Assembly (NCBI RefSeq): GCF_002846555.1
Contig: NZ_PJMS01000001.1
Coordinates: forward strand, 3,286,001-3,350,000
DNA length: 64,000 bases
Direction of reading: 5' to 3'
Source: Aquimarina sp. MAR_2010_214
GTDB lineage: Bacteria; Bacteroidota; Bacteroidia; Flavobacteriales; Flavobacteriaceae
Shown here: one piece after another, positions 18,748-28,497 of the stretch
Position numbering within the stretch: position 1 is the first letter of the stretch
How the letters are laid out: each line of letters starts with the position of its first letter
Program-made: the position numbers and the translations under genes
The notes under the pieces: model-generated
Database searches by the model: none
What the model saw: only the letters and a program-made list of their open reading frames with translations
What the model was told of the DNA's origin: nothing

Positions 18748-19284
18748 TTATTGTGAACGATTTTTCTTTTGCCAATATTCAATGCATTTCCATTTCATGA
18801 TACTGTCTTTAAAACGTAGCAATGTTGCTGTGAATATGCCTCTCTTGTTATTGTCAGGTTCTAATCTCCCTTCGAGATGCATTTTTTTCAATACCTGCTC
18901 TATGGCTTCAAGACGCGCCTTCTGGTCAAACTTTTCGGCAATCTTTTGCTGTACGATTTGCTTCTTATTAGAGGAAAGCTGATTATATTTGGGATATTCA
19001 TTCAACATGGTATGGATGTTTTCAATGGATATATCTACAGGATAAGAAAATGAGCGGTAGGTTCTATTAATCAGAACGAATCGCCTTGCTCTATGAATAA
19101 GATGAATCGCATCTTCTATAGAGGTTCCTTTGTCAAATAAGCGCATCGTCCAATTATAGATTGTCAATTCATAACATTCCTTATTGGCAACACGTTGTAA
19201 AAATTCATCCTTCTCTACCTCAACATATTGCACGATCTCTGCTAGAAAGTAATGACGTTGCTTATCGAATTCTAGATTTTCCAT
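18748..19284 (-). CDS. Hypothetical protein, fused form of the 57.9/58.2 kb gene pair
   Basis: 178 residues, helical. The first half (YFLAEIV...TIYNWTMRLFDKG, DAIHLIHRARRF) aligns with the 71-residue product at 57937-58152 (QIYVWMDKLYKQG, EAIELIHRVRRF). The second half (N(K/E)KQI stretch, then FTATLLRFKDSIMKW) aligns with the neighbouring product at 58168-58383. So one gene here equals two adjacent genes there. Function unknown; the domain order suggests that the two small proteins work together. Confidence 0.6.
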   Translation of the reverse strand: MENLEFDKQRHYFLAEIVQYVEVEKDEFLQRVANKECYELTIYNWTMRLFDKGTSIEDAIHLIHRARRFVLINRTYRSFSYPVDISIENIHTMLNEYPKYNQLSSNKKQIVQQKIAEKFDQKARLEAIEQVLKKMHLEGRLEPDNNKRGIFTATLLRFKDSIMKWKCIEYWQKKNRSQ

Positions 19285-19655
19285 TAATCAGGGCTTTATG
19301 GTTAATATGTTTGAAGAAATACACATAAATTGTCTACCAGAGTGTTTTTTATATTGCTTATAGTCAATTTGTTGTGCAAGTACTTCATGTGTAAAATTTT
19401 ATCTAGCTTTACGGAAAGCCATAATGCAACCAAACATCTAGTTATTGGGAGCATATTATTTGCTTAAAATGTGTATATTCCTTGCGATTTGCTATCTTGG
19501 TATAGTATGCAAATAATGGGGAAATTCACTGTGCTAAAAATAGATGCATTCTGGTTTCGGAGGAAACAATTTAGAGTACATCGTCAGAACATGAATCAAA
19601 TATATACGTAAAATTAATATTATCAAAATAAAATATTAAAATAATTAATAAAAAT
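19285..19655. other. AT-rich divergent intergenic region
   Basis: It separates the minus-strand 178-residue gene from the plus-strand XRE regulator. The 60 bp before the XRE start are almost pure A/T. No match to TTG-N19-TANNTTTG, no hairpin of note and no small gene was found. Operators for the XRE protein probably lie here, but none could be identified. Confidence 0.4.
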
Positions 19656-20195
19656 ATGTCGATAGGATCACGAATCAAACTCATTCGCAAACAGGCTGAC
19701 ATGACACAAGCTCAGTTTGCAGAGGCTATTGGGATGAAACAATCCCCATTATCGCAGATTGAGAGTGATAAAATACTTCCATCCATCGAAACGTTAAAGA
19801 TTGTTAGACGTAAATTTAATATTTCATACGATTTTATTATAGATGGAAAAGAAATACCATCCGGTGTATCTGCATTACCAAATCATGAAAATCGTTCTTT
19901 CGGGATAGATTCACGTAATCTTGTCAGTCAATTGGTACAACTTATCAATACACATAGGGAAGAGAATGACGATACCAATTTACAAATCGATTCCATTCTG
20001 GAACTAGAGAATTTTGTTCAGACTATTATTGATACACGTATTGGTAGGTTAGAGGATATCATGGAGAAATTGTTAAGCAAAGTTGATGAGAAAATGTTTG
20101 AAGAAGGTCTCAAACAAGAAATCCAAGAATCCGATCAACGTTTGCAAGATAAAACACTATTACGTGATAGTGATAAGTCCGTTAAGAAGGCGTAA
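19656..20195 (+). CDS. XRE-family HTH regulator
   Basis: 179 residues. Residues 4-60 are a canonical Cro/C1-type HTH (IGSRIKLIRKQADMTQAQFAE, then MKQSPLSQIESDKILPSIETL). A helical, acidic C-terminal part follows (residues 90-179), probably for oligomerisation. Such proteins control element maintenance or transfer. It converges on a minus-strand gene pair, overlapping the last one by 14 bp. Confidence 0.8.
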   Translation: MSIGSRIKLIRKQADMTQAQFAEAIGMKQSPLSQIESDKILPSIETLKIVRRKFNISYDFIIDGKEIPSGVSALPNHENRSFGIDSRNLVSQLVQLINTHREENDDTNLQIDSILELENFVQTIIDTRIGRLEDIMEKLLSKVDEKMFEEGLKQEIQESDQRLQDKTLLRDSDKSVKKA

Positions 20196-20391
20196 TTAAC
20201 CGCAATGGTTGTATGGTAATTTCGACTACCTCTTGATACAATTCCTGCTCAAGAGATTGTTTCTTCAGTTTTCTGAATTCGTGATAGACTTTCCTTAATT
20301 CTCTGTTGTAAGTTTCTTCACTCATGTGCCCCGTTTCCTTAAGCAGCTTGAGTTCTTCAACCGCTATCTTTAATTTAACCAAGTTCTTCAT
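20182..20391 (-). CDS. Small helical protein
   Basis: 69 residues, mostly charged helix (VEELKLLKETGHMSEETYNR is typical of an SHOCT-like short helical hairpin). The start overlaps the upstream membrane-protein gene by 17 bp, so the two are probably coupled. Its 3' end overlaps the convergent XRE gene. Function unknown. Confidence 0.5.
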   Translation of the reverse strand: MKNLVKLKIAVEELKLLKETGHMSEETYNRELRKVYHEFRKLKKQSLEQELYQEVVEITIQPLRLITPS

Positions 20392-20935
20392 CTAAGATAA
20401 TACCGTTTTCTTTTAGTAAAACTTCATCAGAATCCACAATAGATTGCAAAATTTCAATCTCAGTCTGCTTTAATGAATTCCAATAATTAAACAAAAGCCT
20501 TAGTCCTACCATAATGAAGTACATTAAAATGGTAGTTACTATGGCATAATACGGGGTGTAGTGCTTATCGTCGATCACATCCAAATCAAAGAATATGTAA
20601 TAAATTTGAAGGCAATAACAATAAAGAGGGATTGTGTAACTTATACGTAAGGGTTTGAGATTCGTGCCAAGAACCAGAATGATAATAAGTGGCGATATTG
20701 ACTGGCACATGACCCATATAAATGTAGTGAAATCATAATAGTCATCCTGAATGTCAACTGAAAATCCGATGATCTGGAAAATCTTATCGAGATATAGTAT
20801 CACTCCTGATAACACGATGAGAAATGTGCCAATATATACCTCAAAAGAGGCTGCTTTTTTGTTCTTAGTTGCTGTCTCCTGGTCTTTTAATTTTAGGTCG
20901 CTCAACAGCATATGTTTTAAGCTCTGTAGTTTCAT
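20375..20935 (-). CDS. Membrane protein with four predicted transmembrane segments
   Basis: 186 residues. Hydrophobic segments lie near residues 33-52, 68-88, 99-118 and 128-148. The C-terminal tail is acidic and may be cytosolic (IEILQSIVDSDEVLL). It is flanked by a small lipoprotein gene upstream and a small helical protein downstream, both overlapping. No enzyme motif is seen. A start at Met 9 (20911) is possible and would shorten the overlap with the lipoprotein. Confidence 0.55.
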   Translation of the reverse strand: MKLQSLKHMLLSDLKLKDQETATKNKKAASFEVYIGTFLIVLSGVILYLDKIFQIIGFSVDIQDDYYDFTTFIWVMCQSISPLIIILVLGTNLKPLRISYTIPLYCYCLQIYYIFFDLDVIDDKHYTPYYAIVTTILMYFIMVGLRLLFNYWNSLKQTEIEILQSIVDSDEVLLKENGIILDEELG

Positions 20936-21038
20936 CCTCTCTGGTTTCTTCGTGAATCTCCGTTTCTTCGCAACTACTTAATATGTAGCTTGATAAAATT
21001 ATAAAAAGAAATCCTAAAAAATAACGTTTTGCATTCAT
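20865..21038 (-). CDS. Small lipoprotein (57 residues)
   Basis: An unlisted short frame: a hydrophobic N-terminus (YFLGFLFIILSSYILSSC) with lipobox LSSC at Cys 23, then an acidic tail (EETEIHEETREDETTE). The AT-rich leader before the ATG fits local genes. It overlaps the next gene by 71 bp in another frame, which lowers confidence, but the lipobox and the upstream position in a membrane-protein operon support it. Confidence 0.45.
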   Translation of the reverse strand: MNAKRYFLGFLFIILSSYILSSCEETEIHEETREDETTELKTYAVERPKIKRPGDSN

Positions 21039-21478
21039 AATACGTGTTTTTAATAAATTATTGATAAAACAAATAATGTAATCGATTGGTATTCATTAAG
21101 ATAGTCAGAAGAAATGGCTTAAAAAAAGATGAATTTTAACACTCTAAACCCTTTAAAATGAAAGAAAAAAACAGTTTTTTTGCTTGTTACATGGATGGTG
21201 GCAAGGCGAAAAACGTCAAATTGCCCTTACAGGTGATTGAATTATTGTGGTTAAAATATTAAAAATCAATATGTTAACCGTAATAGAAATGTGGTTTAAC
21301 CGTAGTGTTTCGGCGGTGATATCTTTCTATAATCATTATATTGCATATATTATTAAAAATACGTCTATATACAATGGAAAGAGGGTAGCTTCCATTGAAA
21401 AGAGATAGCTTATTAAGAATATGTTTAGTAAGGTAGAGAGAGGTTAAAAGAAAGATACTTCATTGTCATTTGAATCTG
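21039..21478. other. AT-rich intergenic region with direct repeats
   Basis: Contains two perfect copies of TTAACCGTA (21274-21282, 21296-21304), 22 bp apart, i.e. two helical turns, which would suit a dimeric regulator. A pair of related GAAA..AGnTAGCTT stretches lies near 21377-21410. A 34-codon plus-strand frame at 21158-21262 has no supporting features. Nothing else is recognised. Confidence 0.35.
21274..21304. promoter_or_regulatory. Possible operator: 9-bp direct repeats spaced by two helical turns
   Basis: TTAACCGTA occurs twice with a 22 bp period between the XRE regulator's gene cluster and the small membrane-protein gene. Phased direct repeats are a common binding site form for XRE regulators. 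The link to the nearby XRE gene is inference. Confidence 0.3.
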
Positions 21479-21691
21479 TCAGGATTTATCCTCGCCACTA
21501 CCTACAAGTAATGTATTAGAACCATTAAATGCAGATAATTTAACGTCTTCACTGATAGAAACAATTTGATCATTTTGTAACGTAGAGTTCCTGCCCTCGT
21601 GCATGATTTTCACCGTAGCGATAAGTGAGATTAACCCCGTGAGAAACCCTATACATGATGCTATAAACACTAATATTTCAATGTTTGTCAT
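21479..21691 (-). CDS. Small single-pass membrane protein
   Basis: 70 residues. A hydrophobic segment covers residues 4-27 (EILVFIASCIGFLTGLISLI), followed by a short polar tail. No lipobox or known family. It stands alone between an intergenic region and the RTX gene. It could be a real small membrane protein, but evidence beyond the open frame and membrane segment is lacking. Confidence 0.4.
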   Translation of the reverse strand: MTNIEILVFIASCIGFLTGLISLIATVKIMHEGRNSTLQNDQIVSISEDVKLSAFNGSNTLLVGSGEDKS

Positions 21692-21770
21692 GCGTAAATA
21701 TACATAAATCTCATTGATCTATAGGCGCTGATAAAACTTATTCTTCCTTTTCTAAATAGGGGCTATGCCT

Positions 21771-24700
21771 CTACACTCCCAGAAGATCCACCGTGCTGCC
21801 ATTATCAAACAACAATGTCTCTACGTGGTAGTCAGTATCACTCACATATTGGTTGTCTATGCGGATGGATTCTCCGGTTGGGGTGTAGGTTACTAGCAGG
21901 TCATTTCCGGTTTGTGAGAAGGTTACGTCGGCTGCTACGATTCCACCTATTAGGTGCAATGTGTCCGATCCGCTTCCTGTGTAGTTTTGCTCATAGATGA
22001 GATCGTTTCCATCACCTGATTCCCACACATATGTATCATCACCAACACCGCCATAGAGTCTATCAGCACCGACTCCACCTTCAAATACATCATCACCTCC
22101 AAGCCCTTCCAAGGTGTCATTACCGCCACCCCCAAGCATGGTGTCGTTATATGCGCCGCCATCTAGATTATCGCCACTTGTGCCACCGCGTACTTCTACG
22201 CCTTGTTCCAAATTGTAGGTTGTGCCATTATCAAATTGCAGTGTTTCGATATGGTAGTCCACATCACTATGCAGGTGATTCTGAATGGTGAATGTTTCGC
22301 CCGTTGGGGTGTAAACCACTTTTACGTCGTGACTTGTGGTGCCGTATATATCCAAGTCAGCGAGCGTAATGCCGCCCGTTAAAAAGATGATATCTCCTGT
22401 GCTACCGCTATTGCTTTGCTCAGCAAAAATGTCATTACCATCGCCAGCTTTCCATAGATAAGTATCATTCCCTGTTGCGCCTTTTAGCGAGTCATTACCC
22501 AAATCGCCCGATAAAGTATCATCACCTGCATCGCCGCTCAATGTATCATTATCTTTTCCACCAAACATAGAATCATCATAGATGCTGCCCTGAAGATGTT
22601 GGTTTCCAACACCACCAAGCCACTGTACACCCGTTTGAAGATCGTACGTTGTGCCATCATCAAAGCTTAAGAACTCAATGTGATAGTCTGTATCGCTGTA
22701 ATGTAGGTTTTGTAGAGTAATAATTTCACCGGTTGGCGTATGTTCTATACGTAGATCATGGCTGGTATAGCCATAGATATGCAGATCGCTAAAGGTAATA
22801 CCGCCTTTTAGGTATACTGTATCCGTGCCACTGCCTGTGTAGTTCTGCTCAATAAATAGATCATTGCCACGACCAGCTTCCCATACATAAGTATCATCAC
22901 CTGTAGAACCATACACCGTATCATCGCCCAGATCACCATAGAGTGTATCATCGCCTGCATCTCCATTTATCGTATCGTTATCCTTACCACCACGCATCGT
23001 ATCATTATAAATACTGCCTTTAAGGGATTGATTATCCACGCCACCTAACCAAAGAGCTGCTTGATCGAAGTTATAGCTACTGCCATCGTCGAAAGTAAGC
23101 GTTTCAATACGATAATCGGCATCACTATAATGCACATTCTGGAGGGTAATGATTTCACCTGTTGGGATATATTCCACACGCATATCATGGCTGGTATAAC
23201 CATAAACATTCACATCACTAAGCGTAATACCGCCCGTTAGAAGCAATGTGTCTGTGCCGCCTGAGTTGCTTTCAATGAGCAAATCATCACCATCGCCAGA
23301 GCGCCACACATAAGTATCATCGTCATACCCACCATAGACAGAATCATTGCCTAGATCGCCATATAATGTATCGTTACCTGCATTGCCTAATACAGTGTCA
23401 TTGCCCTGACCACCGCGCAGAGAATCATCATAAATGCCTGCATCTAAACGCTGGCTAGCCGTATCACCTTGCCACGTCATCCCTTGCAGCAAGTTGAAGC
23501 TTGAACCATCATCAAACGAAAGAGATTCCACACGATAATGCGTATAATTACTGTACTGATACTGAATGGTAATAGTTTCACCCGTTGGAACATGCTCTAC
23601 TTTTAGATCACGGCCGGTATAGCCATAGATATTTAAGTCGGATAAGGTAATTCCGCCTGCAAAATGGAGTGTATCCGTTCCGCTACCAGAGACATACGAT
23701 TCTTGGACTCGATCATTCCCATCACCTGAGGCCCAAATATAGGTGTCATTTCCTGAGTAGCCTTTGAGCGTATCATCGCCTAGTCCACCCACAAGCTGAT
23801 CGTCACCTGCAACGCCGTACAATGTATCGTTACCATCCAGACCAAGTAGTGTATCATTGGCACTGCCTGATGTGATATTGTTGTTATTCGCATCGCCTGT
23901 ATGTGTTGCCGTAGCATTCGGATCAACCGCTGCCTGAACGGTCACATTTACCGTTGCAGTATCCGTTTCTCCACCGCTATCAGTCAGGGTATAAGTGAAG
24001 CTATCTACTCCCACATACCCTGTAGTCGGCGTATAGGCTATCGTGCCGTTGCTATTGACCGATACAGAACCATTGACAGGATTTGTATCAATCGACAGAT
24101 TACTATTGGTAAAGGTCGTATCTTCTGTATCCGTGTCATTGCCAAGCACCGCAATATCTACAGAACTATCTCTATCCACAACAGCCGTATCATTCTCCGC
24201 AAACGGCGCATAATTGCTTGGCTCAGGGCTGACTGTAATACTCACTGTTGCCGTATCAGAAGACCCAGATGGATCAGTGATTGTATAATCAAAGCTATCC
24301 ACCCCATCATATGCAGCATCCGGCGTATAGGTAATCGTTCCATCTGCATTCACTATCAACGTACCATTTGCAGGATCAGCATCAATCGTGATGTGGCTCC
24401 CGTCTAATGTGCTATCATCGGTATCATTGCTCAGAACTGCAATCGTGGTCGCAGTTTCATACCCCACCGTTACCGTATCATCGCCCGCAACTGGATCGAC
24501 ATTCGCAGGAGCAGCTCCCACCGCAATATATACCGACGCCGTGTCCGTTCCACCTGCACTATCTGTCAGTGTGTAGATAAAGCTATCAGAACCACTGAAA
24601 CTATTATTTGGTGTGTAGGTAATCGTACCATTATTATTGATTGCCACTACCCCATTCGCAGGGTTCGTATCAATCGACAAACTACCGCTGTTAAAGGACT

Positions 24701-27209
24701 CATCCTCAATATCCGAATCATTGAACAACACATCCACCGTCACCGCATGCTCAAAGTCGGTGATCACACTTTCATTCCCCGCATTAGGGGCATGATCCGG
24801 TTCGGTACCATTCCAAGTCGTGCCATTCCAATAAAGCGTCATATTCGAAAATTCCAATATCTCGACATTGGTCAAACTATCCACTCCATCAGACCCCACA
24901 TCATCCGTGACGGTAATATCCTGTGCCGTTAAAGTGCTAAGCGTATAATTCGCCGAAGTCGCCGCATAAACCGCCTTATCCGCAGAACCTTCTCCCGCGT
25001 TGAAAATGTCATTACCACCGTTCAAATGAGCAGTATCATTCCCACCGAGAGTAGTGATGTTGTCATCAAAGGCACTGTCGGTGTAGTCGTTTGAATCATG
25101 AGTACCAACTAACGTAAGTGATTCATCTGCAAGGCCAATGAAATCCAAATCAAGTAGGTTGATGTGACCATTAATTTCTAGATAGAAATTGGTAAAATTA
25201 CTACTGACAGCAGTTTTTAAAGCTCCTGTAGATGTTGTTATATGTTCAAATTCTAGATCATTTGATGCACCTGTTCCTACTGCCTTAATGTCTGCAAAGC
25301 CAAGCCCTGTTACATCGATCTTATCTTCACCCTGAACGAAAGTGACAATGCTATCATATGTATCGTCTGATGTAGGCGTTTTGAAGCTATCAGAAATACT
25401 GTGATAGACATAGGTATCAAAACCTTCACCGCCATCCATAATGTCCGCGCCATTACCACCGACCAAGCGATCATGCCCGCCAAGCCCCGCTAAAACATCC
25501 AAGAAACCTGCTTTAGCAATAATATGGTCATGGCTGCTAGTGCCAATAAGGTAATTATAATTATTGTCACCTTCTATGATGTTTGCATCACTTACTGAGA
25601 AGTTCCAATCCGCCTTAAAGGTAAAATAATCAAGAACAGCAATGGTATTTGGTAATTCTGTGCGAGTATTTGAATCCCATTCTTTTAACAACAGATGGTC
25701 ACCCGGAATAGGGTCTGCACTAAGTGATGTTGTTACTTCCTCTACAAGTCCGAACTTAAACTCACGCTTATCCGCGCCAGAACCAACTTGAAGTAAATTC
25801 CCATCGGCGTTCAGGATTGGTGTTTGTCCATCAATTAGCAAAACTCCACCATTGTCAAAGATGATGTCATCACCAAAATCACCATTCATTTCGAAAGTAT
25901 CTGTTCCTGCATGACCGATTATTTCATTATTTTCAGTATTTCCCGTAATGGTATCATTACCATATGATCCTTTAGCATTCTCGATACGGTATAGTTGATC
26001 TATTGTTTCTCCCAAAAAATCATCAATTATGGCATAGCCTTCTTCTAAATTTATTTTGGTATTATAAGTGCCAGAATAAACAACTGTATCAGTACCATCG
26101 CCGCCATCGATAATATCATTACCACTGGTGATTATAATCGTATCATCGCCTCGACCTGCATTGATAATTGTCATTTGTCCTGTTCCAGCAACAAAGTTAA
26201 AGAAGGCATTAACTAGGGTTGGAGCTAGGTTTATGACATTGATTAAATCCAAAACCTCATTGTCTTCGTCGTAAATTAAATCTGTTTCAATTGTTCCTAA
26301 GTTTAAGTTCCAAGGTCTGATTTGAGAAAATTCAATTCCACCCGATTTATCGTAGGCATTTTCAAGAAATGTATCTGCATTACTCGCGGCTGCTATTAAA
26401 TGAGACAAAGAATTAGCCTGCCACACATTAGTACCAAATAGTTTGATTGAATCTAAGAAACTTAACTCTCCGCCCAACTCTAAAATTGCTTTAGAAGCCG
26501 CAAGCAAGTCATAGGTATCATCGGTATTATGATTGAAATTATCATCATGATTTCCATCATGGAGCAGATGTGAGTTGAATGCTCTGGAATCTCCTGCTGC
26601 GACAAAGAAGGCATTGCCTGCCCAAACTCCAAACTCATCAGCATAATATTCTGTTGCAGCAGTCACGGCATCTGCTTCTATAATATCTTTCAAAAGTGAT
26701 AGCTGCCCATTAGTTCCATCCAGTGAACTAGGTAACTTAACGGATGGATTATCTTTTATATCTTTATCACTCGTGAACATGCCTTTAACTACAGCATCTG
26801 CAATAGCATTGGAGATTTCCTGCATCCAAGCTATACCATCCGCCTCAGTGGTTTTTCCACCATATTCTTCTCCAAAAAATGTTTCATAGGTTTTAAACGT
26901 ATATTCACGAATAGCTTTACTGGCCGTTTGTCCATTCGGACTATTAATATCTACAGCCTGTTTAATAAATAGCCATGTTTGTGTGTATGCGTGATCGTAT
27001 GAGCCATCCGCAATGGCAATTTTTTCTAATTGATTAATGGGAGTATTTGAATCCGCTGGAACAGAAATATAACGAAGAATTTCTTCATAAATATCCACAT
27101 AAGATCGGTTCGCCAAATTGGGATTAACATTAATCTCAGAATTAATCATAGCCCTTATTTGATCGGCTTTGCCTACTTCAATTACTTTAGTAATCGGATT
27201 AAATACCAT
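21771..27209 (-). CDS. Giant RTX (haemolysin-type calcium-binding) protein with Ig-like repeats
   Basis: 1812 residues. Residues 1-340 are a unique, mostly helical domain with no signal peptide. RTX nonapeptides (GGxGxDxLx type) follow at about 345-600, then three tandem Ig/cadherin-like repeats (each ending DSF.YTLTD..G.TDTA), then five tandem RTX modules of about 142 residues. RTX proteins are exported by type I secretion through a C-terminal signal. No such transporter is visible in the window. The leader has GAGGAG 9 bp before the ATG, and G+C is visibly higher than in neighbours, suggesting transfer from another phylum. Likely adhesin or toxin; the N-terminal domain would decide. Confidence 0.85.
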   Translation of the reverse strand: MVFNPITKVIEVGKADQIRAMINSEINVNPNLANRSYVDIYEEILRYISVPADSNTPINQLEKIAIADGSYDHAYTQTWLFIKQAVDINSPNGQTASKAIREYTFKTYETFFGEEYGGKTTEADGIAWMQEISNAIADAVVKGMFTSDKDIKDNPSVKLPSSLDGTNGQLSLLKDIIEADAVTAATEYYADEFGVWAGNAFFVAAGDSRAFNSHLLHDGNHDDNFNHNTDDTYDLLAASKAILELGGELSFLDSIKLFGTNVWQANSLSHLIAAASNADTFLENAYDKSGGIEFSQIRPWNLNLGTIETDLIYDEDNEVLDLINVINLAPTLVNAFFNFVAGTGQMTIINAGRGDDTIIITSGNDIIDGGDGTDTVVYSGTYNTKINLEEGYAIIDDFLGETIDQLYRIENAKGSYGNDTITGNTENNEIIGHAGTDTFEMNGDFGDDIIFDNGGVLLIDGQTPILNADGNLLQVGSGADKREFKFGLVEEVTTSLSADPIPGDHLLLKEWDSNTRTELPNTIAVLDYFTFKADWNFSVSDANIIEGDNNYNYLIGTSSHDHIIAKAGFLDVLAGLGGHDRLVGGNGADIMDGGEGFDTYVYHSISDSFKTPTSDDTYDSIVTFVQGEDKIDVTGLGFADIKAVGTGASNDLEFEHITTSTGALKTAVSSNFTNFYLEINGHINLLDLDFIGLADESLTLVGTHDSNDYTDSAFDDNITTLGGNDTAHLNGGNDIFNAGEGSADKAVYAATSANYTLSTLTAQDITVTDDVGSDGVDSLTNVEILEFSNMTLYWNGTTWNGTEPDHAPNAGNESVITDFEHAVTVDVLFNDSDIEDESFNSGSLSIDTNPANGVVAINNNGTITYTPNNSFSGSDSFIYTLTDSAGGTDTASVYIAVGAAPANVDPVAGDDTVTVGYETATTIAVLSNDTDDSTLDGSHITIDADPANGTLIVNADGTITYTPDAAYDGVDSFDYTITDPSGSSDTATVSITVSPEPSNYAPFAENDTAVVDRDSSVDIAVLGNDTDTEDTTFTNSNLSIDTNPVNGSVSVNSNGTIAYTPTTGYVGVDSFTYTLTDSGGETDTATVNVTVQAAVDPNATATHTGDANNNNITSGSANDTLLGLDGNDTLYGVAGDDQLVGGLGDDTLKGYSGNDTYIWASGDGNDRVQESYVSGSGTDTLHFAGGITLSDLNIYGYTGRDLKVEHVPTGETITIQYQYSNYTHYRVESLSFDDGSSFNLLQGMTWQGDTASQRLDAGIYDDSLRGGQGNDTVLGNAGNDTLYGDLGNDSVYGGYDDDTYVWRSGDGDDLLIESNSGGTDTLLLTGGITLSDVNVYGYTSHDMRVEYIPTGEIITLQNVHYSDADYRIETLTFDDGSSYNFDQAALWLGGVDNQSLKGSIYNDTMRGGKDNDTINGDAGDDTLYGDLGDDTVYGSTGDDTYVWEAGRGNDLFIEQNYTGSGTDTVYLKGGITFSDLHIYGYTSHDLRIEHTPTGEIITLQNLHYSDTDYHIEFLSFDDGTTYDLQTGVQWLGGVGNQHLQGSIYDDSMFGGKDNDTLSGDAGDDTLSGDLGNDSLKGATGNDTYLWKAGDGNDIFAEQSNSGSTGDIIFLTGGITLADLDIYGTTSHDVKVVYTPTGETFTIQNHLHSDVDYHIETLQFDNGTTYNLEQGVEVRGGTSGDNLDGGAYNDTMLGGGGNDTLEGLGGDDVFEGGVGADRLYGGVGDDTYVWESGDGNDLIYEQNYTGSGSDTLHLIGGIVAADVTFSQTGNDLLVTYTPTGESIRIDNQYVSDTDYHVETLLFDNGSTVDLLGV
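21775..23900 (-). repeat. Five tandem ~427-bp coding repeats of the RTX gene
   Basis: The 3' part of the RTX gene repeats about every 427-430 bp, seen for example at the phrases near 22143, 22573, 23000 and 23427, which encode (Y)(D/N)D(S/T)(L/M).GG. Each unit encodes RTX nonapeptides, a TY(V/I)W.(S/A)GDGND stretch and a PTGE.(I/F)T(I/L)Q motif. Copy number may vary by recombination. Confidence 0.85.
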
Positions 27210-27213
27210 TGAT

Positions 27214-28143
27214 TTACTCTCCTCTAATAGATTCTTTATTCAATAATTCAGTGGCTTGCTTCTCCATCCACAATATTTCTTTAATCGCCGTTTCGTGTTC
27301 TTTGGCATAGGCATTTAAATCATCAATAAACTTGTTTTTTTTGTGCCGGTTGCTTCTAGCACTTCCTGAAAATCGTAAATGCTTATCTAAAACTACTTTA
27401 GCAGAACAAACATTGTCAGGTTTACACATAAGCCTAATAGGGAGTTTTAGCTCCGGAGTATAACCATAATAATAAGTACTATATGGACTTATGGTAGGTA
27501 ACTCATAGAATCCGTCTTTTTTACGAGCCGTTTTCAACGTGATTTTGCCTTGTTCCATATTTCTCAATCTTTTAAGCTTACCCGTATCATTGTAAGGGTC
27601 TTTCACTTCTGGCTCTTGTATTTTAGTGTGTTGTTCAGGAGTCATTTTTTTACGTGCTTCTTCACGTTCTTCCCATCTTTTCTTTCCAGAGTTATAGTCA
27701 CTAATCTCATCTTTGATATCCGCCTGCATCATTTCTTCAAGCGTTTCTGGTTCATAGGGTTTATCCAACCACGTCAATCCAAAACCCATAGAGGGCATAA
27801 GAGGCTTTCCTGTTTTCTTCAGAACAGGGTTTTGATACCACGCATAATCAAAAAGTTCGACTGGATGAAATTTTTGACCATAGCTAGAAAGTCGAATAAG
27901 ATTAACAGGGACAACCTTCTCCCATTTAAAACGACATTGATTATCCACGTGAGCAGGCATCTCAGTGACTCGTCTAAAAGAGGCATCTTTCCACGGAACT
28001 AGAAAAACTCGTTCACCTAACTGCACCAGAATTCTATCTTCCTTAAAACACTCCACATCTGGATTAGGCTCTGGGCGTTCACCCATCGCATAAGTGGTGT
28101 TACTTACTACTAATACGGCTATTGCCGTCAAAAATTTCTTCAT
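27214..28143 (-). CDS. Exported protein encoded with the RTX gene
   Basis: Start set at the second ATG (28143) because GAGGCGAG precedes it at SD distance and it gives a clean signal peptide (MKKFLTAIAVLVVSNTTYA). About 309 residues. Four cysteines occur in pairs (DVECFKED, NQCRFKWE, RLMCKPDNVCS), compatible with disulphides. It lies 4 bp upstream of the RTX gene and shares its SD-type leader, so the two probably arrived together. A periplasmic partner, chaperone or immunity factor for the RTX protein is possible. No known domain recognised. Confidence 0.55.
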   Translation of the reverse strand: MKKFLTAIAVLVVSNTTYAMGERPEPNPDVECFKEDRILVQLGERVFLVPWKDASFRRVTEMPAHVDNQCRFKWEKVVPVNLIRLSSYGQKFHPVELFDYAWYQNPVLKKTGKPLMPSMGFGLTWLDKPYEPETLEEMMQADIKDEISDYNSGKKRWEEREEARKKMTPEQHTKIQEPEVKDPYNDTGKLKRLRNMEQGKITLKTARKKDGFYELPTISPYSTYYYGYTPELKLPIRLMCKPDNVCSAKVVLDKHLRFSGSARSNRHKKNKFIDDLNAYAKEHETAIKEILWMEKQATELLNKESIRGE

Positions 28144-28155
28144 ATCTCGCCTCAT

Positions 28156-28497
28156 ATAAAAGATTTATACAGTTATACGCTTGTCATAATTTATCGTCAA
28201 CACACGTATTAAGGAGATTTTGTGCAAGTTACCCGTATAGCGGGTAGGTGAGGAGAGCTAGGGTAAATAGGATAGGGGCGTATTTTCAGATAACCGCATC
28301 ATAACATAAATTATGGTAAATTCTTTTTTAATGACCATGTGGTTTTCCGTAATACAGATGTTCTTTAATTTTATTACCTTCGATCTCGAACTACAATTTC
28401 CCCAACAGTCTTCTGTAATTGTAACTCCTTGACGCATGTCACCATCAATGTTTTATTCTCATAATGCTAATAATTAATCAAACCATAAGAATTTAAT
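28156..28497. other. Divergent intergenic region before the Gabija-like operon
   Basis: Separates the RTX cluster from the defence genes. A perfect 6-bp hairpin TACCCG/CGGGTA (28230-28246, loop TATAG) is present. AAGGAG occurs at 28211 without a following start codon. The last 40 bp before 28498 are AT-rich. No promoter consensus match and no small gene was found. Confidence 0.4.

Noticed and set aside
21775..23900. Regular repeats as a CRISPR array
   Set aside because: The period is about 427 bp and all copies are in frame within one RTX coding sequence; no short repeat-spacer pattern and no cas genes.
23901..24407. Plus-strand frame of 168 codons opposite the RTX gene
   Set aside because: A shadow of the repetitive RTX coding sequence; its product is low-complexity (R, I, C, S rich) with no domain.
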